DNA of 64,000 bases from Paralithodes platypus (taxonomy: Eukaryota; Arthropoda; Malacostraca; Decapoda; Lithodidae): assembly GCA_032716605.1 (NCBI GenBank), contig CM064485.1, positions 29,787,558 through 29,851,557 on the forward strand, written 5' to 3'. The notes below the pieces were generated by a model, which saw nothing but the letters and a program-made list of their open reading frames with translations, was not told where the DNA came from and searched no databases. Both the position numbers and the translations under genes were made by a program. Below are positions 22,007 through 33,598 of this stretch, piece by piece; within the stretch, counting starts at the first letter, position 1, and every line of letters begins with the position of its first letter.

Positions 22007-22539
22007 GTTTGTGATTTTCACTCCAATAATGGATGACAAGTATAGAGATCGGAGTTGGAAAATATAAGAGTTACGTTTATTTCCCATAATTAACATGTGA
22101 GACAGACGAACAAGTATGTCTAGGTAGCAAGGGTAAAATTAGGACCCTCCAGATAGTGGTGAAGAACACAGAATATAAGTTATTAAAAAGGGAAACACAA
22201 TAGCCCATGAGTTAAAAACTTCTTAACAAATAAGGAAGCCTTCAACGGCAAGGATAAGGGAATGAAGGGAATTTTACGTTTAATATAGTCAAACTTGCTC
22301 AAATGCAAGACAAGGAAACTGGGGATGGGAAAACAAAAGGATAATTACGTTAAAGTTTTAAATACAACAATTAAAATGAAATTTAAAAACACCGAGGTTG
22401 AACTCTGAGCAGAAGAAAATTAAAAAGTAGTAAAAAGGAGGGACAATGAAGAGTTAAAAGGGTGTGGCAAGAAAAGTTCCTGCCAGATCAAGTAAAAAAA
22501 CGTTCCAGCCCAATTCAGGAGTGAGCTTGGCCTGCCAGA
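22007..22539. other. Possible LINE leader and unassigned A-rich sequence
   Basis: Lies upstream of the minus-strand LINE and may include its 5' untranslated region. No coding frame, no other repeat recognised. It ends at the assembly gap. Confidence 0.4.
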
Positions 22540-22639
22540 NNNNNNNNNNNNNNNNNNNNNNNNNNNNNNNNNNNNNNNNNNNNNNNNNNNNNNNNNNNNN
22601 NNNNNNNNNNNNNNNNNNNNNNNNNNNNNNNNNNNNNNN
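22540..22639. other. Assembly gap (100 N)
   Basis: Exactly 100 ambiguous bases, the usual placeholder for a gap of unknown size. Features on either side may not be adjacent in the genome. Confidence 0.99.
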
Positions 22640-23006
22640 GAACTTCAATCGTTTGTTCATTACATCATGATAGCCTACTACACTATTTACTCTGTAAATC
22701 GGAAGAATGTGTGTTAAACTGTATATAAAGTATATTGCAATAACACACGAGGGCTTTTATAGACAACATACGATGATCAACTTTTTTCTGGCAACATTTT
22801 CTGGAATATTTTGCACTGGTATCGGAAACTAGACTGGTGGTATATGAACTAAGGTGACTGATATAATATTAATGTTATAATCTCCCAGACCAGTGTTGAG
22901 GATAAATGTTTAGGGAAAAAGCGTTCGTGTGATACCGGTTTAAGTCCTTCAATTGATCAGTAGTCAAAGTTATGAGTTCCTAAAGGTACAGACTACAAAA
23001 ATAGAA
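22640..23006. other. Unassigned AT-rich sequence
   Basis: No coding frame and no recognised repeat. Confidence 0.4.
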
Positions 23007-23219
23007 CTAAACCCCTTCACTACCATTACGTAATGTTCATCATATTCTGGTTAGCATAATACGATTTTCAATAGTTTATAATCAACCTGTACGACTCAAA
23101 TGGGTAAGTACGATCTCAATAAATGCTCTTGGTAACCTAGGTCCTTCTTAAACTGCATATAATCATCTAACTTTAGCCAGAATCGTAATTAAAAGGAGTC
23201 ATGGTGCTGAAAAGGTTAA
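23007..23219. mobile_element. MITE-C, diverged copy
   Basis: Starts CTAAACCCCTTCAC and ends TGCTGAAAAGGTTAA. The inner string GGTCCTTCTTAAACTG and the Asp-like TTTAGCCAGAAT arm match other MITE-C copies. Diverged but recognisable. Confidence 0.6.
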
Positions 23220-23398
23220 ACAAGATAAGTCTACATTTCTGGGGATAAGAGACAGTAAGAGGTTTATTTTCTTCCATCATACATTGCATTGGCTGTGTAA
23301 TACCTGTTATTGAACGTCTAAGGTATATTCCAGTGCATTCAGCTCTTACAATGGATATACCAATTGTTTTCATTCGCCTTTGTTATATTCAACATACA

Positions 23399-23504
<106 letters not shown>

Positions 23505-23509
23505 TATAT

Positions 23510-24267
23510 TATGTTAGTCTTTCTCTTTCTAACTATCTAGTTCAGGCACTTTTTCTCTCATACTATAGTACCTTGTGATGATAATGAGGTTTAGTATTTA
23601 GTATTGTTTTTCTTGGTCTTTCCTCTGCCACAGCCTCTTGTATATTATTTGAGATTATTACCAATATCAGGGTTTTCGGTCATTTTACATACAAGTTATT
23701 TTGAATATGGAAATAGTCTTACAATGCTAATTTACTGAAAACGGCGAGGTATATATATTTTATTGTTATTGTTTTTCCCATGTCGATGGTCTGTGAAACT
23801 TGGTGCAGCACAAATGCCATCCCAATAATATTTTCTCATTGATAAATCGGGATTTCAGCCCAGGACTTTAAGATTACGAATATAATATAAAGGCCACATC
23901 ACTGCACCTACCCTAGTACGAATATAATATGGTTCAGAACTTCAAAGGTACGGAAAGAAAATATGCACTGTTGTAAGTTATTGTAGTTATTATACGTTAA
24001 GATGTATTTCCTCCTACAATTGTAGTATTTCTTAATCTATGATGAGAACGGCAAGTCATTGTAAATAAATTGAATTGGCATTACAAGTTATACATATAAA
24101 CATATGTTACAATATAGTATAAGTTTCTCACGCTGGCCTGAAAGATTACTACCTCACCACCTTTACCCATCAGGGTAAAATATATTTCCTGTCAATGTAT
24201 AGCCATTTTTGTATTTAACCGTTAAACTTGGGATCACTCTTCCATATGTCTTAATTGCAACTCAGTT
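23510..24267. other. Unassigned AT-rich sequence
   Basis: No coding frame. An AGTACGAATATAATAT-like string occurs twice (near 23875 and 23914), suggesting small local duplication. Nothing else recognised. Confidence 0.35.
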
Positions 24268-24548
24268 ATGGGGGAGGTAGTTGCTTTTACCGGGCCCCCT
24301 TCTCTCTCGTTTAGCCCCATTTGTTTGGAGATTCTAAGACGTTCGCCCCAATAGTTTGTCGATTTCAAGACCTTTTGTCCTATTTTCTTATCAACATTAA
24401 GACCTTTTGTGCTATTTAAGTGTCGATATATGTAATTGTTTATCTCAAAGTGGAATCTTGAGAATAATTTCTTAAGCTCGATCGAAGTCTACGGAGGAGA
24501 TTAAAATAATGAAATATATGAATATATAACTTAATAAATAAACCCTAC
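24268..24548 (-). mobile_element. MITE-A, decayed copy
   Basis: Contains CGGGCCCCCTTCTCTCTCG, TTTAGCCCCATT and AAGACCTTTTGT strings in the order of the MITE-A arm, then AAGCTCGATCGAAGTCTACG for the subterminal part. The central hairpins are lost. Confidence 0.6.
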
Positions 24549-24702
24549 ACGTGTGTCCAGGCATATTCTTGTTTTCTTTTACATAGTGAAAACAAAAAAT
24601 GTAGGACTGGTTAGACCCATTGATTACTCTTGAATTTTAGTTAGCTTGGAATTATATCCAAGCATGAAATCTCTTGAAGCTTTGTGATCTCACCTTTTGT
24701 AT

Positions 24703-25285
24703 ATGCATAGCCTCCGATAGCGCAGTTGGAATGGTTGTACATGCTAAGATTGGTATGCAGGATTCGAATCTGCATAATAAATCGTAGGCTTATGCAACAT
24801 TCTTCAACTGTCTTCGTGGTGCAATGCATAAGTGTGTTGATTTTCGGTGTGAGCGTCCTTGGTTCGAATCCCCAGACTGCCACATGTGTTTGTTAATTTC
24901 ATTAATCGAGCTTAGGAGTAAAGTTGGTTAGTGGAGAGAACATAATAATTAATTCTGGTTCAGTAGTAGTTTATCGAGAGGCCTTCCTTAGGGTTAAGTG
25001 CCCCATTAATTACTATTTCCATTCACATGTATGCATAGCCTCCGATAGCGCAGTTGGAATGGTTGTAGCCTACATGCTAATATTGGTATGCAGGATTCGA
25101 AACTGCATAATAAATCGTAGGCTTGTGCGACATTCTTTAACGGTCTTCGTGGTGCAATGCATAAGTGTGTTGATTTTCGGTGTGAGCGTCCTGGGTTCGA
25201 ATCCCCGGACTGCCACATGTGTTTGTTAATTTCATTAATCGAGTTTAGGAGTAAAGTTGGTTAGTGGAGAGAACATAATAAAACT
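24703..25285 (+). repeat. Tandem tRNA-like units, about 1.8 copies of 328 bp
   Basis: Two direct copies start at 24703 and 25031. Each unit holds a tRNA-like piece with A box TAGCGCAGTTGG and B-like GGATTCGAATC. A second tRNA-like piece follows (24808-24884 and about 25139-25217) with TCGTGGTGCAATG and GGTTCGAATCCCC followed by ACTGCCA. The same unit, diverged, is tandemly repeated in the leader of Gypsy-1 (54438-55308). The acceptor stems are poor, so these are tRNA-derived repeats and not genes. Confidence 0.75.
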
Positions 25286-25327
25286 TATTATGCAACGTTA
25301 ATATCCACTAATGCACTTACTTGCAAT

Positions 25328-25505
25328 TTCTCCTCCCTCTGGCTCCATTTACCTTCCCTCTCCACTACTGTACAGCTCATACATCTCCATTTACCTTCCC
25401 TCTCCATTACTGTACAGCTCATACATCTCTATTTCTCCTCCCTCTGGCTCCATTTACCTTCCTTCTCCACTACTGTACAGCTCATACATCTCCATTAGCT
25501 ATCCT
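25328..25505. repeat. C/T-rich minisatellite, 3 copies
   Basis: Three units of about 50-60 bp share CCATTTACCTTCC, CTACTGTACAGCTC and ATACATCTC. The middle unit lacks the CCTCCCTCTGG segment. Confidence 0.8.
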
Positions 25506-25716
25506 TCCTTATCCTCTACCCAAGATCTATATATACAAGCTTGCCTCTACCAAACCTTAGCCGTTTCTGTCTGTCGCTTTTACTGTCCTACTTATCCTTT
25601 TAGGGGCAGGGGGCTAGGAATCCTCATCCCCTTGGGAAATCAATCTACTAGACGAGGCGAGTAAGGGGCGGGGGAATGCGTAAGTGGTCTCGTACCCTAA
25701 ATACAAATAACTTGAA

Positions 25717-25811
25717 ATGTTTCTGTTCGGGCTCTGTCTGGAGTCGGCCACCCCCAGCCATAGAGTATGTGCCCGAGTATATATACATACATACATACAT
25801 ACATACATACA
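25717..25811 (+). mobile_element. RTE-like LINE 3' tail, copy 1
   Basis: CGGGCTCTGTCTGGAGTCGG and CCACCCCCAGCC, ending in GTGCCCGAGTATATA followed by (TACA)n. It matches the 3' end of the LINE remnant at 46655-47255 and the minus-strand copy at 45812-45965. Confidence 0.65.
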
Positions 25812-25840
25812 TTTCTCCATTAGTACAGCTGCACCTCCCA

Positions 25841-26200
25841 TTAAGGGGCTATTGGCCGTTTTTGTCAGTTATTCATTTTACTGCTTAGTTCCCTCGTTAG
25901 GCCTCCACCAAGCTTAAAAAAACACTCCCTAGTGCCCCCTTCAAGATAAATGTGTAAAGTTTTCGGTAGATAAAATGTCCCGGCCGAAGGCCGGTTCCTC
26001 CTAAACTTACAGGCTCGCTATCGCTCGCAAAGAAAATATCGACACCTAAATGGCACGAAAGGTCTTAAAATTGACAAAGAAATGGGGCAAAAAGTTTTAA
26101 AATCGCCAAACTAATGGGTCGAACGTCTTATAATCTCAACACTAGTTGGGATAAACATGAGGGAGAAGGAGGTCCCGAAAAACGAACCATCCCCCCTTAA
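25841..26200 (+). mobile_element. MITE-A, copy at 25.8 kb
   Basis: Complete: TTAAGGGGCTATTGG at the left, ACCATCCCCCCTTAA at the right. Hairpin 2 (CCGGCC-GAA-GGCCGG, about 25981-25995) is perfect; hairpin 1 is slightly mutated (TTTTCGGTAGATAAAA). GGCTCGCTATCGCTCGC and the repeated CTTAAAAT arm follow. Confidence 0.85.
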
Positions 26201-26392
26201 ACTCGATTACTATACTTCCCCCTCATCTCCGCTACTTCATATCTCCTCTATCGTATCTGCTTCATCTATCTCTTATCTCTATTTCCCACCCTCTCTACGA
26301 CTCTACCACCCCTCTATCTTGGATAATTTATGTTAGTATTCCCTGCATCTCTCCTCATCTTTCTCCACTACTCCACTTCCTATTAACCCTTT

Positions 26393-26597
26393 GAGTACCA
26401 GAGACGTGTTTTATATTTTATTCTAGGTATATTTTGACGATATTATGCAGCTTAGGAAGGATTGGTGGTAGTTAAAATGGTTGGTTAAGATATACTGAAG
26501 CCTTATTATTGCCAGAGGTCATTCCTAAGCTGAATACAATCGTGTACTAGTTGCTAGAATATGATAAGAATGACGTCCCTGGTACTGAATGGGTTAA
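26393..26597. mobile_element. MITE-C, copy at 26.4 kb
   Basis: TTAACCCTTTGAGTACC at the left and GGTACTGAATGGGTTAA at the right, with inner arms GCAGCTTAGGAAGG and TTCCTAAGCTG. TTAA-flanked on both sides. Confidence 0.72.
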
Positions 26598-26785
26598 ACT
26601 ATTAAACCTTCCCTCCATCTCTTCTACCCCATCGTTATCATCTACTTAATCTGCACTACCCCATCTCTCTTTCTACTCCATACAGACCCCCACCATCATC
26701 ACTATCCTTATAACTGTGCAGGTCCACTGCGGTATGCATTATATCCACCCTGACCCCCCGATTGCGTTAACAATTAGGTGTAGAC

Positions 26786-26874
26786 CTCTGAGAAGCGACA
26801 AATGTTTGATCCTTTCATTTCGGTATGAACTTGCAAACATTTCAGGGGCTGGTCGTTGAATCGGCACTATAGTC
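26786..26874 (+). repeat. Dispersed direct repeat, copy 1
   Basis: About 88 bp including CATTTCAGGGGCTGGTCG, repeated with mismatches at 27092-27180. Nature unknown. Confidence 0.6.
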
Positions 26875-27091
26875 TAATTTTTTTCCAGATGATGGTGAAT
26901 ATCTTATCTTGCCATCTTGATTACTTGGCTATTACCAAGATTTTGTAGCGTAATGTGTTGCTAATATGAACACTTGGCATAATATGACTACACATAGAAG
27001 TATCATGATTGTCCACAAAGAATCGAAAAATCAAATGCCGAAAGCTTATGTTAACTCTCAGCTGGAATAAAGAAAACTATAGCTACGTACC

Positions 27092-27180
27092 CTTCTGATA
27101 AGTGACATATGTTCGACCCTTTCGTGTCGGTGTAAACTTGCAAGCATTTCAGGGGCTGGTCGTTGAATAGGCACTAGTTC
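27092..27180 (+). repeat. Dispersed direct repeat, copy 2
   Basis: Second copy of the 26786-26874 unit, about 306 bp downstream. Both copies end GCACTA followed by a short AGTT-like string. Confidence 0.6.
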
Positions 27181-28230
27181 ATGGTTCATTGTTAGCTTGA
27201 ACGATTTGTTTACGCTCGTTGCCACTCCTGTTTTCAATGTACAGACACTCATACAAATTCGTGGACGTCCCTTATTTCTAATTGTGGAAGCATATCTCTG
27301 GAATCTAATTTATGAATATATTTGTCCATACATCAGCTACAAAACTATGTATACTATTTATTGAAAAGTAAGTTCCATTCAAAAATAATTATCAATAGTT
27401 ATAATAGCATAAAGGAAATCTGAAGGGGTTCCAGGGAATGTTATATGTGAATGTACACTTTGTTTACTGTTACAACACCAACTAGTAACGGGAAAGTCAC
27501 ATCCAATTTTACGGAGAGTTGACTGCCGCTCCCTACCAAAGGTTTATCACATACTGTACACTAAGCGTACTATCATTACATACACAATTCATCTTGTACT
27601 GAAGTAGCTCAGTTACTTCTCATAGGTAGTAACATTTATCATCGCTATAAACCACAAAATTCACTGGAACACTACAATCAATAACTTCATCTGTGTTTAA
27701 AGCTTGTGTGTGAGAGTGTTACTAAAGTTGCTAATAATAAGAATGTCATACAGTATATCCCATTAAAGAGTTAAGGCAGAGTCCTGACAGGTGCTTTGGT
27801 AAGAAAGGAAGCATGACTAAGTTGATTGACAACCAATATCATGCAGATAAGGGCTGTTGCTATGTGTATTTCCAAACCTCATGTAATATTGCGTTTTCAA
27901 AGTTTAATTTGTGTTGTGGTGAATGCCTTTGTCAAAGTAGGATTGAAGGAGCTCTATGCAAACATATGACATTATTTTGGCATTATATTGTGTACGTAAA
28001 AGTTGAAAGTAAGCTCTTTTATTCATTGTGGTTCATAAATTTCATTGAGCGGTGCAAGGAGTCTAATTGACCCCCCCCCCACAACACACACACATACACA
28101 CACACATCAAGAGAGAGCGTGTGTGTGTGCGTTTGTCTATGCATGTGTTTTATATTTGTCTTGATTTTTTTAAAATTGCCTGCCTGTGTATTTCTGTACT
28201 AATTTTGGTTTTACTATTAACGTAGTTGTT

Positions 28231-28274
<44 letters not shown>

Positions 28275-29919
28275 CCAGGTGGTGGCCTGAGTTAAATAAT
28301 ATTCGTTTTACATTTATTTTATTATTTTTGTGCTAAACTAATTGTAATTTTTCACATAATGCGATTCTGTTTTGCTATTTCTTGTGTTGGGACTTGAGTG
28401 TTTTTTTTGCTGTGTTCAGTATTCATTTAAGTTAAGTGGCCGATTTTCATAAACTTTTCATTTAAGTGAGTCTAATTGAGTGTGTGGTTGTATAGTACTG
28501 TGCAGTCTGAGAAATTATTTGTCTTGAACTAATAGCGAATATTACAAAGATGGAATTTCACTTTATCCTCTCAAATACTGACTTTCTTTTATCTACTTGG
28601 TTATCTTTGTATCATAAGTTGAGTTTTCCAATGACTTTCTTCCATCCATTCTCTGAATAATTGTCATTATATATTGTACTCCTATGCACTCATTCATCGT
28701 CTTTCACGAAATGGCTCTCACTAATTTATTTTAATCTACTCAATCATGTATTCAATATCTCATTCGTTCAGTTACTTACAATTTCTCGCTTGCATTCGTA
28801 TAACTACATGCAGTCATTTATTCACTAAAATGGACTTGTTATTATTCATTGATTAACATATTATTTCATCCATTTTCAATCTCAATCATAATCGTTTTGT
28901 GAATGAGCTATTTCTCTCAGGATTCTCTGGGTTATACAAACTCATGATTCAGTCAGTTTTGTTTACAGATCCTCATTCATTCACTATTTTCATATTCATT
29001 GTTATTTGGTCACTCATCTGTAGGCCTATGCACACATGGTGTTTCTTCATTCTTATTAAATTATCTGTATTCAATGTATAGAATGTTAAAAGACGTGTTC
29101 ATGTACTGTGTATATGAATTAAATAGGAAAAACAAAAAACTATGAGCTACTTAAGTCAAACAATTCTAACTTAATTATTGTACGATTACTATATTACGGT
29201 TGGAAATTATCTTGATTAGCATTTTTACGATATAATAACTTCATTTCATAATTATCAGCTATACTTTAGCTATAAGAGCAGGTAATGTATAATAACTAAT
29301 GACATGCAACGTTCTTTTTTATTTTAAACTTAAAGTTTATATGTGGTATAGTAACGTAATATTTTGGTAGGTAAGATTCAAGATTAATTTTGTTTCTTAC
29401 CAGTATTGCGTAAAGATGCTAACGCGCTAACTCGTGCCACGGCGAAACTATGATCCCAAAATAGGAACATACTATGGATGTTAAACTACATTTAACACCA
29501 AAATGTCGATTGACTAGCGTGGTAGAACTCATGTATATTCATTCAATCTACGTTGCTTCTGAGCTGATTAAATAACTCATCTTCTTTACAGCTTTGCCAC
29601 CAAACTAATATCCTATTTGATATTTATTAAACCTTAGGGAATTGTAAATCATTCGCGCGAGGATAGCTTCGACGTTAGATATAACAAAATAATTTAATGC
29701 AAGATAAATGTTAATTGAGGAACTTTAGTTAATACTGGAAAAGGTAAATCGAGATCATTAGGAAAATGTAGCCGCCCTTGTGTACCAGATACGTGAAACA
29801 TTTCACTTAATACAGAGTCCAGGGTAGGTGAACCCCATTGAGATACGCTTCATGACAATACGCAGCTTAGCGAATACTTCTTATGTATTCTTTTGTATTA
29901 CACATATGCGACATATAAT

Positions 29920-29963
<44 letters not shown>

Positions 29964-29967
29964 ATAT
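27181..29967. other. AT-rich region without recognisable genes
   Basis: 2.8 kb with no convincing coding frame on either strand. The longest open frame, about 85 codons at 27813-28070, is Cys-rich but has no recognised domain and no supporting context. Short (CA)n at 28076-28130, (TA)n at 28231-28272 and (TA)n at 29929-29966. The stretch may be intronic or intergenic. Confidence 0.45.
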
Positions 29968-30197
29968 ATTCGCAACTGTACCTCCAATCATAATATGCAT
30001 TCATAATTATGCTGACGACTCTACTTTACACTATTCAATTAGTTTTCCAGAACGCCCCAGCAAGCAATCCCTCAAAAATAAACGTAATGAAGCTATAGGA
30101 CGCTTATTTTCTGATTTAACTACCATTTCTAATTGGGGCAGAGAACACCTTGTTGCCTTTAATGCTTCCAATACCCAATTTCTCCATCTATCTATTT
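29968..30197 (+). mobile_element. Jockey-type LINE copy 2, left part (RT fragment)
   Basis: Encodes the palm and thumb of the family at 13.1-16.4 kb: YADDSTLHYSISFPERPS and TISNWGREHL. It ends where an inverted fragment interrupts it. The 5' side is truncated at a (TA)n tract. Confidence 0.82.
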
Positions 30198-30548
30198 TTG
30201 TTTTGTTTTGTTTTTCTATGTGAGGGAGACAAAAGCAGGAACTGCCTGTAGCGAGTGCCTCCCCCAGAGTTGAAAGAGTGACAAGGCCAAAATCAATGGA
30301 CGTTCGAGCAAAAATGCCTGGACACACGGAGTGTTAACCAATTTAAGTCATAGGAAGAGGGAAAGACTGATTCTGGGAGAGAGTTCCATAGCTCAACTGT
30401 TGAATAGAAGAACAATTGAGAATAAATTTCCCTCTTGGGTTGGAGAGCTGCACAGAGTAGGGGTGGGATTGTGTTTCTAGACGGGTGCTACGTGCTCTAC
30501 GAAGAGGGGGTGGCATACACTGAGAGAGCTCTGATGAACACAAATCTA
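30198..30548 (-). mobile_element. Inverted 3' fragment of the same Jockey LINE, inserted in copy 2
   Basis: Read on the minus strand, this is the C-terminal tail and 3' untranslated end of the family (QSSPYSVQL-type segment through TTTTGGCC and CACATAG) and ends in an A-rich run. The surrounding LINE resumes at 30549. ATCTA occurs at both junctions, as expected of a short target-site duplication. Confidence 0.78.
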
Positions 30549-31238
30549 CTCGTCGAGAACATCCAGAGGACTATCCCTTATACTTAAACAATACAAAAAT
30601 CAACCCCTCATCTATTCTCAGTATTCTTGGTGTGACTTTTTCTTCTGATCTCTCAGGGAAGGACCATATTACCAATCTTGCTAAAACAGCTTCCCAGAAG
30701 CAGGGAGTGCTCAGCCGCCTCAAGGGATTTTTTACCCCTCCACAGCTTCTTGCTTTGTACTGGGGCACAGTGCGTCCTTGTATTGAGTATTGTTCGCATG
30801 TGTGGGGAGGATCCTCTCCCACAGCTCTTCTAGACAAAGTAGAAAAGAAAGCCTTTCGTATCATTAACTCCCGTCCACTCACTGATTCTCTGCAATCTCT
30901 CTCTCTTCGCCGCAATGTTGAATCTCTTGCTATTCTATCGCTACTACAATAATCAGTGTTCCTCAGAGCTCTCTCAGTGTATACCACTTCCTCTACGTAG
31001 GGTATGTAGTACCCGTCTTGCAACACAATCCCACTATTACTCTGTGTAACTCTGAAACTCATGAGTGAAACAATACTCCTAATCGTTCTTCTATTCAACA
31101 GCTGAACTCTTAAACTCTTTCCCTGGATCCTTCTTTCCCTCATCCTATGACTTAAATTGCTTCAAACTCCGTATGTCCAGACATTTTGGCCCGGTCACTC
31201 ATTCAACTATGGAGGAAGCACTCGTCACAGGCAGTTTT
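30549..31238 (+). mobile_element. Jockey-type LINE copy 2, right part
   Basis: Continues with KDHITNLAKTASQKQGVL and IEYCSHVWGGSSPTALLDKV, then frame-shifted tail and 3' end (TTTTGGCCCGGTCACTC, GAGGAAGCACTCG), ending at a TA-rich microsatellite. Together with 29968-30197 it is one element split by the inverted insertion. Confidence 0.82.
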
Positions 31239-31340
31239 GCCTGTGATATATATATACCTGTATATATATACCTGTATTTATATATTTATATATATATATA
31301 TATATTTAATATTTATTTATTTATTTATTTAAATAACTAA
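31239..31340. repeat. TA/TTTA microsatellite
   Basis: TATATACCTG units, then TA and ATTT repeats, forming the 3' tail of the LINE copy. Confidence 0.85.
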
Positions 31341-31718
31341 ATAATATGCCAAAAATTACAACAACTATTGTTTTACATTCCTGTATTTACTAGAGAAAGC
31401 GACCACTCGTTGGCTGCTGAGATGTCCTCATACACTGACGTGCAAACAGCTTTCTTGCACCGGCATTCAACATTTCCTTGCACTTTGAACAACTTCATGC
31501 ACCAAATACCCCGACAGGTAGCCCTTAAATGTACTGTGTGCCCATACCCAGACCACGCAAACTGCTCCCATTTTCAAAATAACCAAAGTCAGATAAGAAA
31601 ATATGTACATTAACACAGTCACACACCTTCACAAGAACACCGACGAAATTACAAAACACACGCACACATACTATACACATACACTGTTGCTCACTAACAT
31701 ACAGAGCACACACATGAA
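31341..31718. other. Unassigned sequence
   Basis: No family recognised. A weakly open plus-strand frame of about 80 codons (31368-31613) has no known motif. ACAC-rich at 31615-31710. Confidence 0.35.
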
Positions 31719-31729
31719 TTATATAATAT

Positions 31730-31730
31730 A

Positions 31731-31768
<38 letters not shown>

Positions 31769-31771
31769 TGA

Positions 31772-31800
<29 letters not shown>
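31730..31800. repeat. (TA)n microsatellite
   Basis: Two TA runs separated by CTGAT, next to the SINE head at 31801. Confidence 0.93.
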
Positions 31801-31802
<2 letters not shown>

Positions 31803-31858
31803 CCCTATCCGGGAATCGAACCCACGATCTTAGTATTAAGAGCCAGGCATCCAACAAA
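31801..31858 (-). mobile_element. tRNA-Lys-like SINE head
   Basis: The minus strand has GGTTCGATTCCCGG (B box) and, upstream, GGCTCTTAATACTAAGATC. The latter looks like an anticodon arm reading CTT (Lys). The D-arm half is missing or degenerate. It is followed by (TA)n. Confidence 0.55.
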
Positions 31859-31918
31859 TAATGTTAAGACTTCATGAAATCTTAGAAACCAATATTTGTT
31901 ACTTTATCTAGATATACA

Positions 31919-32632
31919 GTATATCGCTTGAGAATACTATTCCAACTCATCACACAGTGTAGTCCCATGTTCCATAGTACATAGTATATCGCTTGAGAAT
32001 ACTATTCCAACTCATCACACAGTGTAGTCCCATGTTCCATAGTACATAATATATCGCTTGAGAATACTATTCCAACCCATCACACAGTGTAGTCCCATGT
32101 TCCATAGTACATAATATATCGCTTGAGAATACTATTCCAACCCATCACACAGTGTAGTCCCATGTTCCATAGTACATAATATATCGCTTGAGAATACTAT
32201 TCCAACCCATCACACAGTGTAGTCCCATGTTCCATAGTACATAATATCGCTTGAGAATACTATTCCAACTCATCACACAGTGTAGTCCCATGTCCCATAG
32301 TACATAGTATATCGCTTGAGAATACTATTCCAACCCATCACACAGTGTAGTCCCATGTTCCATAGTACATAATATATCGCTTGAGAATACTATTCCAACC
32401 CATCACACAGTGTAGTCCCATGTTCCATAGTACATAATATATCGCTTGAGAATACTATTCCAACTCATCACACAGTGTAGTCCCATGTCCCATAGTACAT
32501 AGTATATCGCTTGAGAATACTATTCCAACCCATCACACAGTGTAGTCCCATGTTCCATAGTACATAGTATATCGCTTGAGAATACTATTCCAATCCATCA
32601 CACAGTGTAGTCCCATGTTCCATAGTACATAG
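31919..32632 (+). repeat. 65-bp satellite, 11 copies
   Basis: Eleven direct 65-bp units with ATATCGCTTGAGAATAC and CACACAGTGTAGTCCC. Units differ by a few alternating bases (AACTC/AACCC, GTTCC/GTCCC, ACATAA/ACATAG). Copies with the same variant recur at intervals, suggesting multi-unit homogenisation. Gypsy-2 is inserted at its right edge. Confidence 0.95.
32629..32632. other. Target-site duplication of Gypsy-2, left
   Basis: ATAG directly before the LTR; the same ATAG follows the other LTR at 40177-40180. Four-base duplications are usual for Gypsy integrases. Confidence 0.7.
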
Positions 32633-33598
32633 TGTTACAATCCGGAAGTTATGAAGAGTTTTAATTAGGCCTGGTAAACACTACGGGTATGGTAACTCCC
32701 AAATTGTCACACTAGACTGAATAGATTAGAAGTGCATTCAGTGAGGAGAGTAATAGTCTGTTTAACAGACTTATGCCAAGACTCAGTAGTCTATTTTAGA
32801 GATGGTAGTTATAGCTTATATAGCAGTTTATTTATGTAAGTTATTATATCATAAGCCACTTTGATCTTATAAACTTGACCACACCACTAACCTCTTTGTA
32901 CCAAACTAATGCACATAATATTATGGTTAAGAAAAGAAAAAAAAAAATAATATATATATATATATAATTAATTATAAAAGAAAGGAGTTTATATTATATA
33001 AAGAATTGCAAGTAACTAGATTAAAAAGGAAAATAATATATTTATATGAATATTAATATGTAAATTATAATAATTTATCTCTATGAACAAACAAACATAA
33101 AAGGGAAAAAGAAAAGACCCTTATATACTAATGTAAACTAATGACACACGTAATACTAGGAATCAGGCTATGACAGACAAGACACTACTCCCTGGTTATC
33201 AGCACAGCTAGCGGTATTTAGTGGCACACAATACAGGATAACACCTCCACACAAATCTCCAGGAGCCGATATATCCAAGACGCTGGTTGAGTATATACTG
33301 ATTGCATATGAACTCAAGATGAATTACAACACCCTCCGTCACAGCCTGAACCCCTTATACATGTACAGAAAGGCAACTAGAAAACAGAAGATTGGCAAGT
33401 ACAGCGCCATCTATTATTAAGAACATTAAATAATATACAAAATAAATCAATTGACGCACTCAACTGAGACGTCATAGTCGACCCTGGCTGGCACAACAAA
33501 ACAACTCTGAGTGCCGAGCTATAGAGAGTCGAAAGGGGTCGAGCACAGCAGAAACTCTCGAAGCTTCACAGTGGCGAGGGATGTGACACCTCCCCCTG
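32633..33598 (-). repeat. Gypsy-2 LTR (left; 3' LTR in element sense)
   Basis: Begins TGTTACAATCC and ends GGGATGTGACA on the plus strand, so TGTCACA...TGTAACA in element sense. 966 bp. Very similar to the right LTR, differing mainly in a (TA)n tract at about 32950 and scattered substitutions. A TATATAAGGG string on the minus strand at about 33117-33127 may be the promoter TATA. Confidence 0.92.

Noticed and set aside
24703..25285. Functional tRNA genes at 24.7-25.3 kb and 54.4-55.3 kb
   Set aside because: Box-like strings are present, but acceptor and D stems do not pair well and the pieces sit in tandem repeat units.
25341..25560. Proline/leucine-rich protein at 25.3-25.6 kb
   Set aside because: The frame follows a three-copy C/T-rich minisatellite; the apparent peptide repeats mirror the DNA repeat.
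27813..28070. Cys-rich 85-codon frame as a small secreted peptide
   Set aside because: No signal peptide, no repeated cysteine framework and no flanking gene signals; chance frame likely.
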